A stretch of DNA of 64,000 bases from Sphingorhabdus sp. EL138. Its GTDB lineage: Bacteria; Pseudomonadota; Alphaproteobacteria; Sphingomonadales; Sphingomonadaceae. The notes below the pieces were generated by a model. It saw only the letters and a list, made by a program, of their open reading frames with translations. It did not search any database and was not told the origin of the DNA. Positions 32,460 to 40,334 of the stretch are shown here, piece by piece (positions within the stretch are counted from its first letter, which is position 1; the number at the start of each line of letters is the position of its first letter). A program made the translations under genes and the position numbers. The stretch is from contig NZ_OGVD01000001.1 of NCBI RefSeq assembly GCF_900258045.1, forward strand, positions 477,001 through 541,000, written 5' to 3'.

Positions 32460-33602
32460 ATGATCAAACCCCATATTCTCTACGGCATGGCCGGATCGCT
32501 CTATACGGGCAAAGTGCGCGCCTACATGCGGCAGAACCATATCCCGTTTGTAGAGCAAAAAGCAGGCGGCAAGCGCTTTACCGAGCAGATTGTACCGAAA
32601 GTCAATCGCTGGATCATTCCGGTTGTCGAAACCCCGGGGGGGGAATTGTTTCAGGACGGCACGGTCATTCTTGATCATTTTGAAGCAAGCGCCGCAAGTG
32701 AAAAATCTATCTATCCGCAAACACCGGTCATGCGCGCAGTGGCACATCTGTTTGAGCTGTTTGGCGGTGAGGGCTTGTTGCGTCCAGCCATGCATTATCG
32801 CTGGAATTTTGATGCGGTAAACCTACCCTTCCTGCGCGATACATTTCGTGATGTACTACCCGATGGATTAGGCCCAGAAGGAGAGGCAGCTGCTTTTGAC
32901 CATGCCAGCGGACGGATGCGAAAAGCGGCCGTGGCTTTTGGGGTAACACCGGAGACATTTGCGACCGTGGAAGAGAGCTATGCCGATTTTCTCGGTCGCT
33001 TTAACGCACATTTGCAACAGACGCCGTTCCTGCTCGGCGGCCATCCGACCATCGGTGACTTTGGCCTGTTCGGACCGCTCTATCCACATCTGGCGCGCGA
33101 TCCCAAGCCCCTCCATTTGATGCAGACCAGCGCGCCAAGGGTGTTCCGCTGGACCGAACGAATGAACATGGCGGAGACATTTATCGACGAAGAGATGGAA
33201 CAGGCTGACGGCAAGCTATTTGCTGATGACAAAATCCCCGGGACGCTGAAATCCCTGATGGAATTTGTCGCCGATGAATATCTGAGAGAAATCACCGCCC
33301 ATGTTGAATTCTCCAACGAGTGGCTGGAGAAAAATTCGGAAGTCGATCCCAGCAAAATGCGACTTGGCCGGGGAATCGGCATGACCAGTTTTAACTGGCG
33401 CGGACATGAGATCACGACAGCGGTAATGCCCTATCGCTTTTTCCTGCTCCAGCGCCTGACAGATTGGGTCGACGGCCTGGACAGGCCAGATCAACAGTTG
33501 GTTCGTGCGCTCTTTGCCGAAACCGGCCTCGAACCAATTCTGGACCTGAAAACCAGCCGCCGGGTTGAACGGAAGAACCACCTGGAAATCTGGGCGGATT
33601 GA
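32460..33602 (+). CDS. GST-like protein with long C-terminal domain (380 aa)
   Basis: 380 residues. The N-terminal thioredoxin fold has ILYGMAGSLYTGKVRAYMR, RWIIPVVETPGGE (cis-Pro) and QDGTVILDHFE as the glutathione site. A long helical C-terminal domain with LGGHPTIGDFGLFGPLY carries the GST N-cap Asp. It is about 170 residues longer than canonical GSTs and parallels the 330-residue protein at 20496, suggesting a shared subfamily within this locus. Co-transcribed with the acyl-CoA synthetase (27-base gap). Glutathione-dependent chemistry on the pathway substrate is plausible but unproven. Confidence 0.82.
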   Translation: MIKPHILYGMAGSLYTGKVRAYMRQNHIPFVEQKAGGKRFTEQIVPKVNRWIIPVVETPGGELFQDGTVILDHFEASAASEKSIYPQTPVMRAVAHLFELFGGEGLLRPAMHYRWNFDAVNLPFLRDTFRDVLPDGLGPEGEAAAFDHASGRMRKAAVAFGVTPETFATVEESYADFLGRFNAHLQQTPFLLGGHPTIGDFGLFGPLYPHLARDPKPLHLMQTSAPRVFRWTERMNMAETFIDEEMEQADGKLFADDKIPGTLKSLMEFVADEYLREITAHVEFSNEWLEKNSEVDPSKMRLGRGIGMTSFNWRGHEITTAVMPYRFFLLQRLTDWVDGLDRPDQQLVRALFAETGLEPILDLKTSRRVERKNHLEIWAD

Positions 33603-33840
33603 TCAGCAGACTTTGCTTTCAGGACATAGCGGACGTCAGGGCGGAGACAATCCTGTCAATGTTAAGTCTGGACCTGGGCCGAAAGCGGATGGTCTGGTTA
33701 CGTCTGATTCATCCCGTCAACGGACATCAGAAAGCTAATCTAACTCAAATAACAATCCAGCGATTGTGGAGCGGGAAAACCGTTTGTAAAAATTTGACTG
33801 GAAGCGGCGTTCAATACGCATCGGATTTTGCGTTGGCCAT

Positions 33841-35418
33841 TTAATCGTCTCCGTCATTGGCCAGTGTTACACCAAAGCGGCTCAGAACATTGTGTGAGAT
33901 TTTCTCGATGAAGGGATTACTAGCGGCAAGCCCGTGCACCCATTCAGTGGTGCCAGCGTTGAACACTTCGCCTTTTCCGCATTTGAAACTCGCCATAACG
34001 GCGTGGCCGCGCGTCAGTTTGCCGCGATTATCCGGTGTATCTTCGCCGAAAGTAACGCGGGTCAGGATTTCCCGGTCTTCGAGTGGAATAACCTTGGGGA
34101 AAGGGCTGCGATCTGATTCTGCCAGCGTAGCCGGGGTCATGGCGATGATTTCCAGATTTTCCGGCACGCCCAGCCCACCGCCCGGTTTGGGTAGGCCATC
34201 TTCGCCAAACTGGATCGGGCAACCGTCATTTTCATAACCGATCAAGGGCACATCCCCGCCGATACAATCGCCGTAGTAGAGATCGGTATCAGCAAGCGCC
34301 CAGTGCTCGTCATTGTATATGGTGTAGGCTGCACTACCGCGAGCAGCGCACATGGCAATACGGTGATAGCCACCATAGAGGAAGGATAAGCCAAGAAATC
34401 TCGCTTCCGGTGCGTCGAATTCCGGATGCGACCAGAGATGTGTGGCATCCTTGCGCGTAGTTGGGTTGGCCCAGAGCGGGTCATTGTTTTCACCCGCCCA
34501 TTTGTGGGCAATCATGGTTTTGCCATCATCTTCCCAGCGTATTTTCCAGTAGCAGGAATTGCCGGAGAAGTTTATGAAATTGCCGCCCTGCTGAATAAAA
34601 TGCTCAACGGCAAAGCGCTGGTTCACCGACCAATATTCGCTGTGACCGACCACCATTGCGGTTTCATAGTCGTTGAGCGCATCCGGATAGTCTTCAAAAT
34701 CATGATCCGTCAGAAAGTCGATTTCATAACCCTGCTCCTCCACCCAACGCGTGAAGACATGCTCCCATTTTTTGAGGAAACAGGTGGAACCGTCATAGGG
34801 TGTCGGCTGATGTTCCTGCATCCATTCCAGGCTGCCCGGAATCGGCATCTGTCCGACATAGCGTGGTTCATAGTTGATCAGTCGCGGCGGATCGCCCGGG
34901 GGTGCAAACATGGTCTGCGGATAGGGACGCATGCGGGAAAGCCGTCCAATCGCTCCCGCACGCGATTCATCTGGTGTCGCCTTGCCCGTCATCAATCCCG
35001 CAACATCAGCATAGGAATTCCGTCCGCCCCAATAGTTATAAGCTGCGTAGGTATTGGTGGACAGGATCAGAACGGCCTTGGCCTTGGTGGCCGCGTTATG
35101 ATTGCGCACGCAGATGAAATGCTGGCTTTTAGCACCATCCGGTCCAGTTAGGGTAAGGTCATAAAATCCGGTTCGCCAGTTAGATCCGACTTCAAATGAA
35201 AATGCAACAGGCCAACCGCAGCCGTTGGTATCTGCATCGGCGGGCGTTTCGTGATGCGCAATATTGATATTCTCGAATTTGGCGACCTGCTCCACCGCTG
35301 CGCCGATCCGGCTTACAGTCAACGTGCAGGGTGAAGCAGGTGCGCTCGCGAACAAGGTCACGGTGTCTCCCGCACCAGCGCTGACCTTGTCGGGATAGAA
35401 CCAGGGATTGTCAGTCAT
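33841..35418 (-). CDS. N,N-dimethylformamidase beta-subunit-like protein
   Basis: 525 residues. The central and C-terminal parts resemble the large subunit of dimethylformamidase: STNTYAAYNYWGG, MVVGHSEYWS, GGNFINFSGN and GTTEWVHGL, which belong to a class I glutamine-amidotransferase-like/iron-amidohydrolase assembly. The N-terminal 120 residues look like a beta-sandwich. In DMFase the large subunit carries the iron centre and works with a small alpha subunit; none is visible nearby, so it may act alone on another amide. The ATG overlaps the upstream membrane-protein stop by ATGA (35415-35418), which fixes the start. Last gene of the AraC-divergent operon. Confidence 0.8.
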   Translation of the reverse strand: MTDNPWFYPDKVSAGAGDTVTLFASAPASPCTLTVSRIGAAVEQVAKFENINIAHHETPADADTNGCGWPVAFSFEVGSNWRTGFYDLTLTGPDGAKSQHFICVRNHNAATKAKAVLILSTNTYAAYNYWGGRNSYADVAGLMTGKATPDESRAGAIGRLSRMRPYPQTMFAPPGDPPRLINYEPRYVGQMPIPGSLEWMQEHQPTPYDGSTCFLKKWEHVFTRWVEEQGYEIDFLTDHDFEDYPDALNDYETAMVVGHSEYWSVNQRFAVEHFIQQGGNFINFSGNSCYWKIRWEDDGKTMIAHKWAGENNDPLWANPTTRKDATHLWSHPEFDAPEARFLGLSFLYGGYHRIAMCAARGSAAYTIYNDEHWALADTDLYYGDCIGGDVPLIGYENDGCPIQFGEDGLPKPGGGLGVPENLEIIAMTPATLAESDRSPFPKVIPLEDREILTRVTFGEDTPDNRGKLTRGHAVMASFKCGKGEVFNAGTTEWVHGLAASNPFIEKISHNVLSRFGVTLANDGDD

Positions 35419-36152
35419 GCCATTTTCTCCTGGTTCGGGGATGTTGTGATTGTGTTCGATTGGAGACGCAGCAATGTCAGTCCCAGCCAAACCGCCCAGA
35501 GCGGTGACAGGATGACAACCAGTGCAAGGGCTGCATCAGATGCTTCGACTGTCCCAACCTGCCACAGACTGAATTGCGCCACCCAGATAATGGCAAGAGA
35601 TATAGCGCCAATGCCCAAACCTTTGAGTCCTGCAACGATCAGCAGACGCCCCAGTCCGCCAAGCCAGATTGCGGCCAGTACCGCTTCCAGTAGCCAGTAA
35701 CCGCGCCAGTTACCGGCTATGGTGGCTTCCCATGCGGCGATTGCCTGAGTTTGTTCTGATACCGGCAAAGTTGCGTAACTCGCGTATAGCGCATCAAATG
35801 CCCCGGCCATGTTCACTGCGCCAAACGAACCGAGCAGGCAGTAAATCAACCCGCAGAGGAAGCTGATGTCAGTCAAGCTTTCATCAATCTCGCGTACTAT
35901 CTTCCATGCGTAAATGATGACCGGCAAGAAAATCAGATAGTAACCCAATATATCCGTCCACATGGCGGCATAGAACATGCTGGCTTTGTCTTGTGCCAGA
36001 TTAAGCATCTGCTGTCCGTCATGAAACATTGCAACATCACCATCGGAAGCCATCATGAACAGCGCCTGCGTCAAATAGGCAAAAGGAAGCGAAATGATTG
36101 CCGAAACTGCAGCGAGTTTTCGTCCGGGAATTGATGGATTTAGGTAGGCCAT
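35415..36152 (-). CDS. Multi-span membrane protein, DUF4386-like
   Basis: 245 residues with six to seven predicted membrane helices. The opening (PGRKLAAVSAIISLPFAYL), the YAAMWTDILGYYLIFLPVIIYAW helix and the paired GNWRGYWLLEAVLAAIWLGGLG region resemble the DUF4386 family of small membrane proteins, but I am not certain. It overlaps the DMFase-like gene by ATGA and follows the flavin oxidoreductase gene by 34 bases. A role in transport or membrane support of the cluster's pathway is likely. Confidence 0.72.
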   Translation of the reverse strand: MAYLNPSIPGRKLAAVSAIISLPFAYLTQALFMMASDGDVAMFHDGQQMLNLAQDKASMFYAAMWTDILGYYLIFLPVIIYAWKIVREIDESLTDISFLCGLIYCLLGSFGAVNMAGAFDALYASYATLPVSEQTQAIAAWEATIAGNWRGYWLLEAVLAAIWLGGLGRLLIVAGLKGLGIGAISLAIIWVAQFSLWQVGTVEASDAALALVVILSPLWAVWLGLTLLRLQSNTITTSPNQEKMA

Positions 36153-36186
36153 TGTCGATCATCCATTGGTTTGATTGATTGATGGT

Positions 36187-37515
36187 TCAGGCGGCCAACT
36201 TCAGGCCTTGCTGATCCGTAAACTTCTTGACGGCACGCTCCACGCTCCAAAGAGCACTTTCCATGTATCCGCCGGACATATAATCGCCGCAAAAGGACAC
36301 GCCGTGCCTCTGATCAACGGAATCGAGGAAAGCGAGTGTTCTTTCATTATGTCCGGTCGATGATTGTGGAATAGCGTTCTGGTGACGCGTCACGGCATAT
36401 CCCTCGATATGATTGTCGACATGCGGTAGATATTTGGCGATATCGTGGCGTGCAATCTTTCCGAGTTCATCGTCACTTTTACCCATTAGAGGCTCTGATT
36501 GCGGACTGATGATCCAGGCCTGAAGGGTTGCCTTGCCCGATGGTGTGTTGCCGGGACTTTTCTGGTGCGTGTCAACACAGAAGGTCACATTGTTGCGATT
36601 GTCCCGATCTTCAAACGGCAGGAAATAGGTCCAGACGTCCTTTTCCAGCTCACAGTCGAGAAACAGCGAAACAAGAATGGCGGGCGGCATTTCAATGCTG
36701 GACAGATAATTCTTTTCCTGTTCCCATTCGGGAGGAACCAGCGCAGCGGCTCGGGGGGCATGAGCGGCCACAACGACATGGTCAGCTGCAACGATCTCAC
36801 CGGTTTCGAGTTCAAAACCGGTCACCTGGCCATTTTCAGTAACTAGTGTTTTGGCCGGTCTGTTATAGTGAATGTTTGCACGTTTCGCCAATTCCGCATG
36901 GAGCGTGGCGGTGCCACCTTCCAGCGAGACATAATCCGTCAGTAGGATGATTTTCACCAGCCGGTAGATTTGCAGCATATTCACATCATGATCGGCTGGT
37001 TCACTCAGGCCACCAATGAGCGTCAACATACGGACAATATGATCTTGAACAAATGTCGCTGAGGCCGAATCCATCGCCAGTTCATTGTCATAGGGTGTTT
37101 GTCCGGCTTCGGCAGCAAAGGTGTGCGACCGATTTTTCAAAAGTAGCTTTGCGAGGTAAAGCGCCACTTTTAAGTTGCCCGAAATTCCACCCGGACTCAT
37201 CCACGGTAGGCGCGGGCTGAGCAGATAGGATTGCTCCGGCCCATCGCCCGTGAACATGCGGCTGGCGCCTTTGATTTTCTTAAGCTTCGGCGTCAGACCT
37301 ACTTCATCAATGATCCTGAGCGCGTTGCTGTAGTTGGAATGGAAATATTGCGACCCCACATCGGCCCAGTCATTCGTTCCGGGGCGATTGAGCAATTGCC
37401 CCCGGCCACCAGCCTTGTCAGATGCCTCGTAGATCTCGACATCATGGCCACGTTTGGTGAATTCATGCCCTGCGGCAAGACCGGCTATGCCAGCGCCAAT
37501 GATAGCAACTTTCAT
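36187..37515 (-). CDS. FAD-dependent amine oxidase/desaturase-like oxidoreductase
   Basis: 442 residues. The dinucleotide-binding motif GAGIAG (7-12) is followed by EIYEASDKAGGRGQ, the FAD-binding GGR loop typical of the amine oxidase/phytoene desaturase/protoporphyrinogen oxidase superfamily, and by the C-terminal block VSFCGDYMSGGYMESALWS that binds the flavin. No membrane span or export signal is seen. ATG at 37515 is taken because GGAG lies eight bases upstream; a GTG at 37524 would add three residues. It sits between the cupin gene and the membrane-protein gene in one operon. The substrate is not predictable. Confidence 0.88.
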   Translation of the reverse strand: MKVAIIGAGIAGLAAGHEFTKRGHDVEIYEASDKAGGRGQLLNRPGTNDWADVGSQYFHSNYSNALRIIDEVGLTPKLKKIKGASRMFTGDGPEQSYLLSPRLPWMSPGGISGNLKVALYLAKLLLKNRSHTFAAEAGQTPYDNELAMDSASATFVQDHIVRMLTLIGGLSEPADHDVNMLQIYRLVKIILLTDYVSLEGGTATLHAELAKRANIHYNRPAKTLVTENGQVTGFELETGEIVAADHVVVAAHAPRAAALVPPEWEQEKNYLSSIEMPPAILVSLFLDCELEKDVWTYFLPFEDRDNRNNVTFCVDTHQKSPGNTPSGKATLQAWIISPQSEPLMGKSDDELGKIARHDIAKYLPHVDNHIEGYAVTRHQNAIPQSSTGHNERTLAFLDSVDQRHGVSFCGDYMSGGYMESALWSVERAVKKFTDQQGLKLAA

Positions 37516-37537
37516 GGTTTCCACTCCAATTTAAGAT

Positions 37538-38047
37538 TTATCCGAAAGAAAAGCCTGCTGAGGCTCCCGGTTTGATGTAACGCGGCGCATCGCGCTGCAT
37601 CATCTGGCAGACGCCCATGATGGCTTGCTCAATGGCTCCGGCATCGGTGATGTCGATCAGATTGTCATCATCATCAAAATTTACATTGGCACCGGTCACC
37701 ACCATGAAGCCTTCGGCATCTTCCCCGGCATCCTTCGGCACGGAAAACTGGTGGATTGATCCGCCTGGTTCATAGAGATAGCTGCCCGCAACCTGCTTGT
37801 CGTCCGGATATTCGACATAGTTCCACGTCCCCTTTGTGGTGAAGAAGTGGACGGTGCCGGTGTGGAAATGACGCGGCAGCAGCGTTCCGGGCGGGAATTT
37901 CGCATAGAGCACCCAGGTGCCGTTTTCGGGGTCGAGAAACAGCGCCTGAATGAAGTAGCCGTCGGTGGGGTGCTGAACAGGCTCCTGCTCATTGATGTTG
38001 ACTGAGAGTAATCTGTCCTGATGATTGATAGTCTCGGGTATGGCCAT
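37538..38047 (-). CDS. Cupin-fold dioxygenase-like protein
   Basis: 169 residues. One cupin barrel with metal-ligand motif PRHFHTGTVHFF (His, His, and a further His two strands on) and YLYEPGGSIHQF supplying the last His. The sequence resembles 2,4'-dihydroxyacetophenone dioxygenase and ChrR-like cupins, which bind iron or zinc. It may open an oxygenated intermediate or act as a small-molecule sensor. ATG at 38047 has AGGAG seven bases upstream. It is the first gene of the operon, facing the AraC gene across 99 bases. Confidence 0.82.
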   Translation of the reverse strand: MAIPETINHQDRLLSVNINEQEPVQHPTDGYFIQALFLDPENGTWVLYAKFPPGTLLPRHFHTGTVHFFTTKGTWNYVEYPDDKQVAGSYLYEPGGSIHQFSVPKDAGEDAEGFMVVTGANVNFDDDDNLIDITDAGAIEQAIMGVCQMMQRDAPRYIKPGASAGFSFG

Positions 38048-38146
38048 GTCTTGCTCCTGTGGTTGATCTGAAGCCTGATTAGGCTGGATTTATAGGTGCC
38101 CACAGGTTAGCAGGGGACAATTAGGGATCATTTTCGGACAGGCGCA

Positions 38147-39160
38147 TTGGACAATAGGCCAGACATTTTTGATCGATCGGTATTGTCCAACCAGATTGCC
38201 AATCTGATATTCGATATTCTTCAGGGTCAGGGAATCGAAAAATCTGACATTTTCAAAAAACTCGATTTCGGTGATGAAAAAATTTCCGATGGTGAAGCTC
38301 TGCTGACCTTTCATGAAATGTTTGCCCTGATCGATGTCGCACTGCGATTGTCCCCGATTCCGTGGCTAGGTTTGAAGGTAGGGGACGCGGAAACCGTCGG
38401 CACATGGGGCGCGCTCGGCTATGCGATTATGAGCAGTGCGACGGAAAAAGAAGCGGCCCAGATAGGCCCCAAATATTATCAGGCTGCACCCAGCCTGATG
38501 CATTCCGAATCCAGAATTGAAGATGGCCGGCAGCGAATTCAGATGGACCCCATCTACCCGGCTGATCGGCTGATACCTTTTTGCGTCGAGGAGAATATTG
38601 TCGGTATCTGGCGGGTGTCTTCCGAATATCTGGCTGAACCTCTGCGCCCACTGGAAATTCATCTTTCCTATCCTAAGCCGGTCTATGCGCGTAGATATGA
38701 CGAATATTTCGATTGCCCTGTTCACTATGAACAACCGGGCAACATCCTTTGGACTAGGGCACCAACCGACCAGCCGCTGCGCACGTCTGACCCCGCCAGC
38801 GCCAAAATCTGCCTCCAGCTAGCCGAACAAATGGTCAAAAGATACCGCGGCGAAGATGATTTCATCCTGACGATCAGAAGAGAGTTGCTGCGCAATCCCG
38901 GTGAGATGCCGGACATGGAAGAAATTGCATCCATGCTCGCAATGAGTTCCAGAACCTTGCGCCGCAAGCTTGACGAGTTGGATACATCGTTCAGGCGTGT
39001 TCAGGATGACGTGAGGAAAAACCTGGCTCTCGATTATCTACAAAACACAGGTATGAATATCGACCAGATTGCCGTTCGGCTGGGATATAGCGAAACGACA
39101 AACTTCCGCCGCGCATTCAAGCAATGGACCGGAAAAGCGCCGAGTTTGTTCCGCGTCTGA
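38147..39160 (+). CDS. AraC-family transcriptional regulator
   Basis: 337 residues. The N-terminal ligand-binding region (about 1-200) has the pattern of the OruR/ArgR-type arabinose-binding domain (FGDEKISDGEALLTFHEMFALIDVA). The C-terminal double helix-turn-helix has MEEIASMLAMSSRTLRRKL and IDQIAVRLGYSETTNFRRAF with the signature ending WTGKAPSLFR. Members usually activate a divergently transcribed catabolic operon; here that is the cupin-flavin oxidoreductase-membrane protein-DMFase-like unit. A TTG start at 38147 is the only usable one before the in-frame stop at 38108. Confidence 0.9.
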   Translation: MDNRPDIFDRSVLSNQIANLIFDILQGQGIEKSDIFKKLDFGDEKISDGEALLTFHEMFALIDVALRLSPIPWLGLKVGDAETVGTWGALGYAIMSSATEKEAAQIGPKYYQAAPSLMHSESRIEDGRQRIQMDPIYPADRLIPFCVEENIVGIWRVSSEYLAEPLRPLEIHLSYPKPVYARRYDEYFDCPVHYEQPGNILWTRAPTDQPLRTSDPASAKICLQLAEQMVKRYRGEDDFILTIRRELLRNPGEMPDMEEIASMLAMSSRTLRRKLDELDTSFRRVQDDVRKNLALDYLQNTGMNIDQIAVRLGYSETTNFRRAFKQWTGKAPSLFRV

Positions 39161-39177
39161 ATGTCCGCTTTCCGAGA

Positions 39178-39204
39178 CTAAGAATTTGTAGACCTACGTC
39201 TTAG
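39178..39204. other. Candidate attL of the serine-recombinase element
   Basis: CTAAGA (39178-39183) and TCTTAG (39199-39204) are exact reverse complements, and GTAG/CTAC pair inside them. CTACG at 39194-39198 recurs at 42084-42088, where CTAAG and CTTAG again flank it. Imperfect palindromes around a short shared core are what large serine recombinases use. Low certainty because the core is only five bases. Confidence 0.35.
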
Positions 39205-39221
39205 ATTGGGGCGCAAAGCCG

Positions 39222-39470
39222 TCATTCTTCAAGAGCGCCGATTGCCATCAGCAGGATTTCTATCTGATTAGTTTGATCGACTATTCTCTCTAGTATCTTC
39301 AACACTTCAGAACGATCCACCTTAGTCCGTTGGCCTTGCACAGCCAATTCATGAGCATCTTCCAGGCCGGCCGTTATCAGAGCGAACAAGCCCGATCGCG
39401 CCTTTATCGGTTCGAATTCATCCAAGTTAATCATGTCCCAACCCATGCTCGACACCGCATAAAAGTCCAC
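39222..39470 (-). CDS. Small hypothetical protein of the recombinase element
   Basis: 82 residues from a GTG at 39470 (74 from ATG at 39446, which is equally possible). The protein is acidic and helical (DRSEVLKILERIVDQTNQIEILLMAIGALEE), and I recognise no family. It reads toward the AraC gene, against the DUF3489 operon, and lies inside the proposed element. Helix-rich small proteins near recombinases are often excision factors or regulators, but nothing here proves it. Confidence 0.45.
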   Translation of the reverse strand: MDFYAVSSMGWDMINLDEFEPIKARSGLFALITAGLEDAHELAVQGQRTKVDRSEVLKILERIVDQTNQIEILLMAIGALEE

Positions 39471-39639
39471 ATGCAGCTTTCACAATTTCGCAGATAAACG
39501 ACTGGACTTCGGGGTTTGTTCGAGCATTGGTGTTGATATCGCCATCACAAGATTCGACACGCCGCCCGCTCGTAGTAGCGATCCGCGGCTCAGGTCAGTG
39601 GAAGCGCTGGAACATCCAGTGCCAAGCTGGAGATCCTCA

Positions 39640-39879
39640 ATGCCATCAAAAACACAAACCAAGTCCGCGAAGGTTATAACTCTGCTGTACAGATCGAAAG
39701 GCGCTACTCTCGACGAGATTTGCAAGGCAACAAACTGGCAACAGCATAGCGTTCGTGCGTTCCTGACCGGCCTGCGCAAAAAGGGCTATGTGCTCACACG
39801 CGAACAGCGCGGCGAAGATAGTACTGCCTATCGCATCACGCAAAATCCAAGTGATAAAGATGTCAAAGGTGCAGCATGA
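39640..39879 (+). CDS. DUF3489-family protein
   Basis: 79 residues from ATG at 39640, preceded by GGAG (39629-39632). A winged helix-turn-helix-like arrangement (KVITLLYRSKGATLDEICKATNWQQHSVRAFLTGLRKKGY) matches DUF3489, a DNA-binding family always found beside recombinases and DUF2924. It overlaps the DUF2924 start by ATGA. It probably regulates the recombinase or binds the element ends. Confidence 0.8.
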   Translation: MPSKTQTKSAKVITLLYRSKGATLDEICKATNWQQHSVRAFLTGLRKKGYVLTREQRGEDSTAYRITQNPSDKDVKGAA

Positions 39880-40334
39880 CCGTGCTCGACGATCGGTTGG
39901 CGGAACTTATGGCCATGCCCCCTGCCCAATTGCGATCTGTATGGCGGGATATCTTTAAGTCGCCTGCACCCGATATCGGACCGGACCTGCTCAGACGCGG
40001 GATCGCTAACCGCTTGCAGGAACGCGTACATGGGAGCCTTACTGGTGCTACCAAACGTGAGATCAAACGGCTTCGCAAGCGCATTGAACGAACCGGCAAA
40101 GCTGGTCATATGCATGCAATCTCTCTCAAGACCGGAACAAGACTGGTCAGATCTTGGAATGGCAAAAGCTATCACGTCCTCGTTTGCGATGATGGATTTG
40201 AGTTTGAGGGGCGTCATTATGCAAGCCTCAGCCATATCGCGAGGGAGATAACCGGCGCGCATTGGTCTGGCCCTCGTTTCTTCGGGTTGAAGAAGCGAAG
40301 CGGATACAAACCAAAGGCGCTCAAAAATGGTTGA
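39876..40334 (+). CDS. DUF2924-family protein
   Basis: 152 residues with the DUF2924 pattern: LAELMAMPPAQLRSVWRDIF, LLRRGIANRLQERVHG, LKTGTRLVRSWNGKSYHVLV, and YASLSHIAREITGAHWSGPRFFGL. The last part is a basic, DNA-binding-like region. The family's function is unknown, but it almost always lies between DUF3489 and a serine recombinase, as here. Coupled to both neighbours (ATGA upstream, eight-base overlap downstream). Confidence 0.85.
   Translation: MTVLDDRLAELMAMPPAQLRSVWRDIFKSPAPDIGPDLLRRGIANRLQERVHGSLTGATKREIKRLRKRIERTGKAGHMHAISLKTGTRLVRSWNGKSYHVLVCDDGFEFEGRHYASLSHIAREITGAHWSGPRFFGLKKRSGYKPKALKNG

Noticed and set aside
33599-33844. 81-residue plus-strand frame between the GST-like and DMFase-like genes
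   Set aside because: Starts with TTG overlapping the previous stop, no ribosome site, no similarity I recognise, and overlaps the end of the opposite gene. The 238-base gap shows no other feature.
38080-38106. Possible eighth operator in the cupin-AraC gap
   Set aside because: GGCACC-TATAAATCCA on the minus strand resembles the motif only with a one-base insertion and an imperfect right half, so it is not counted.
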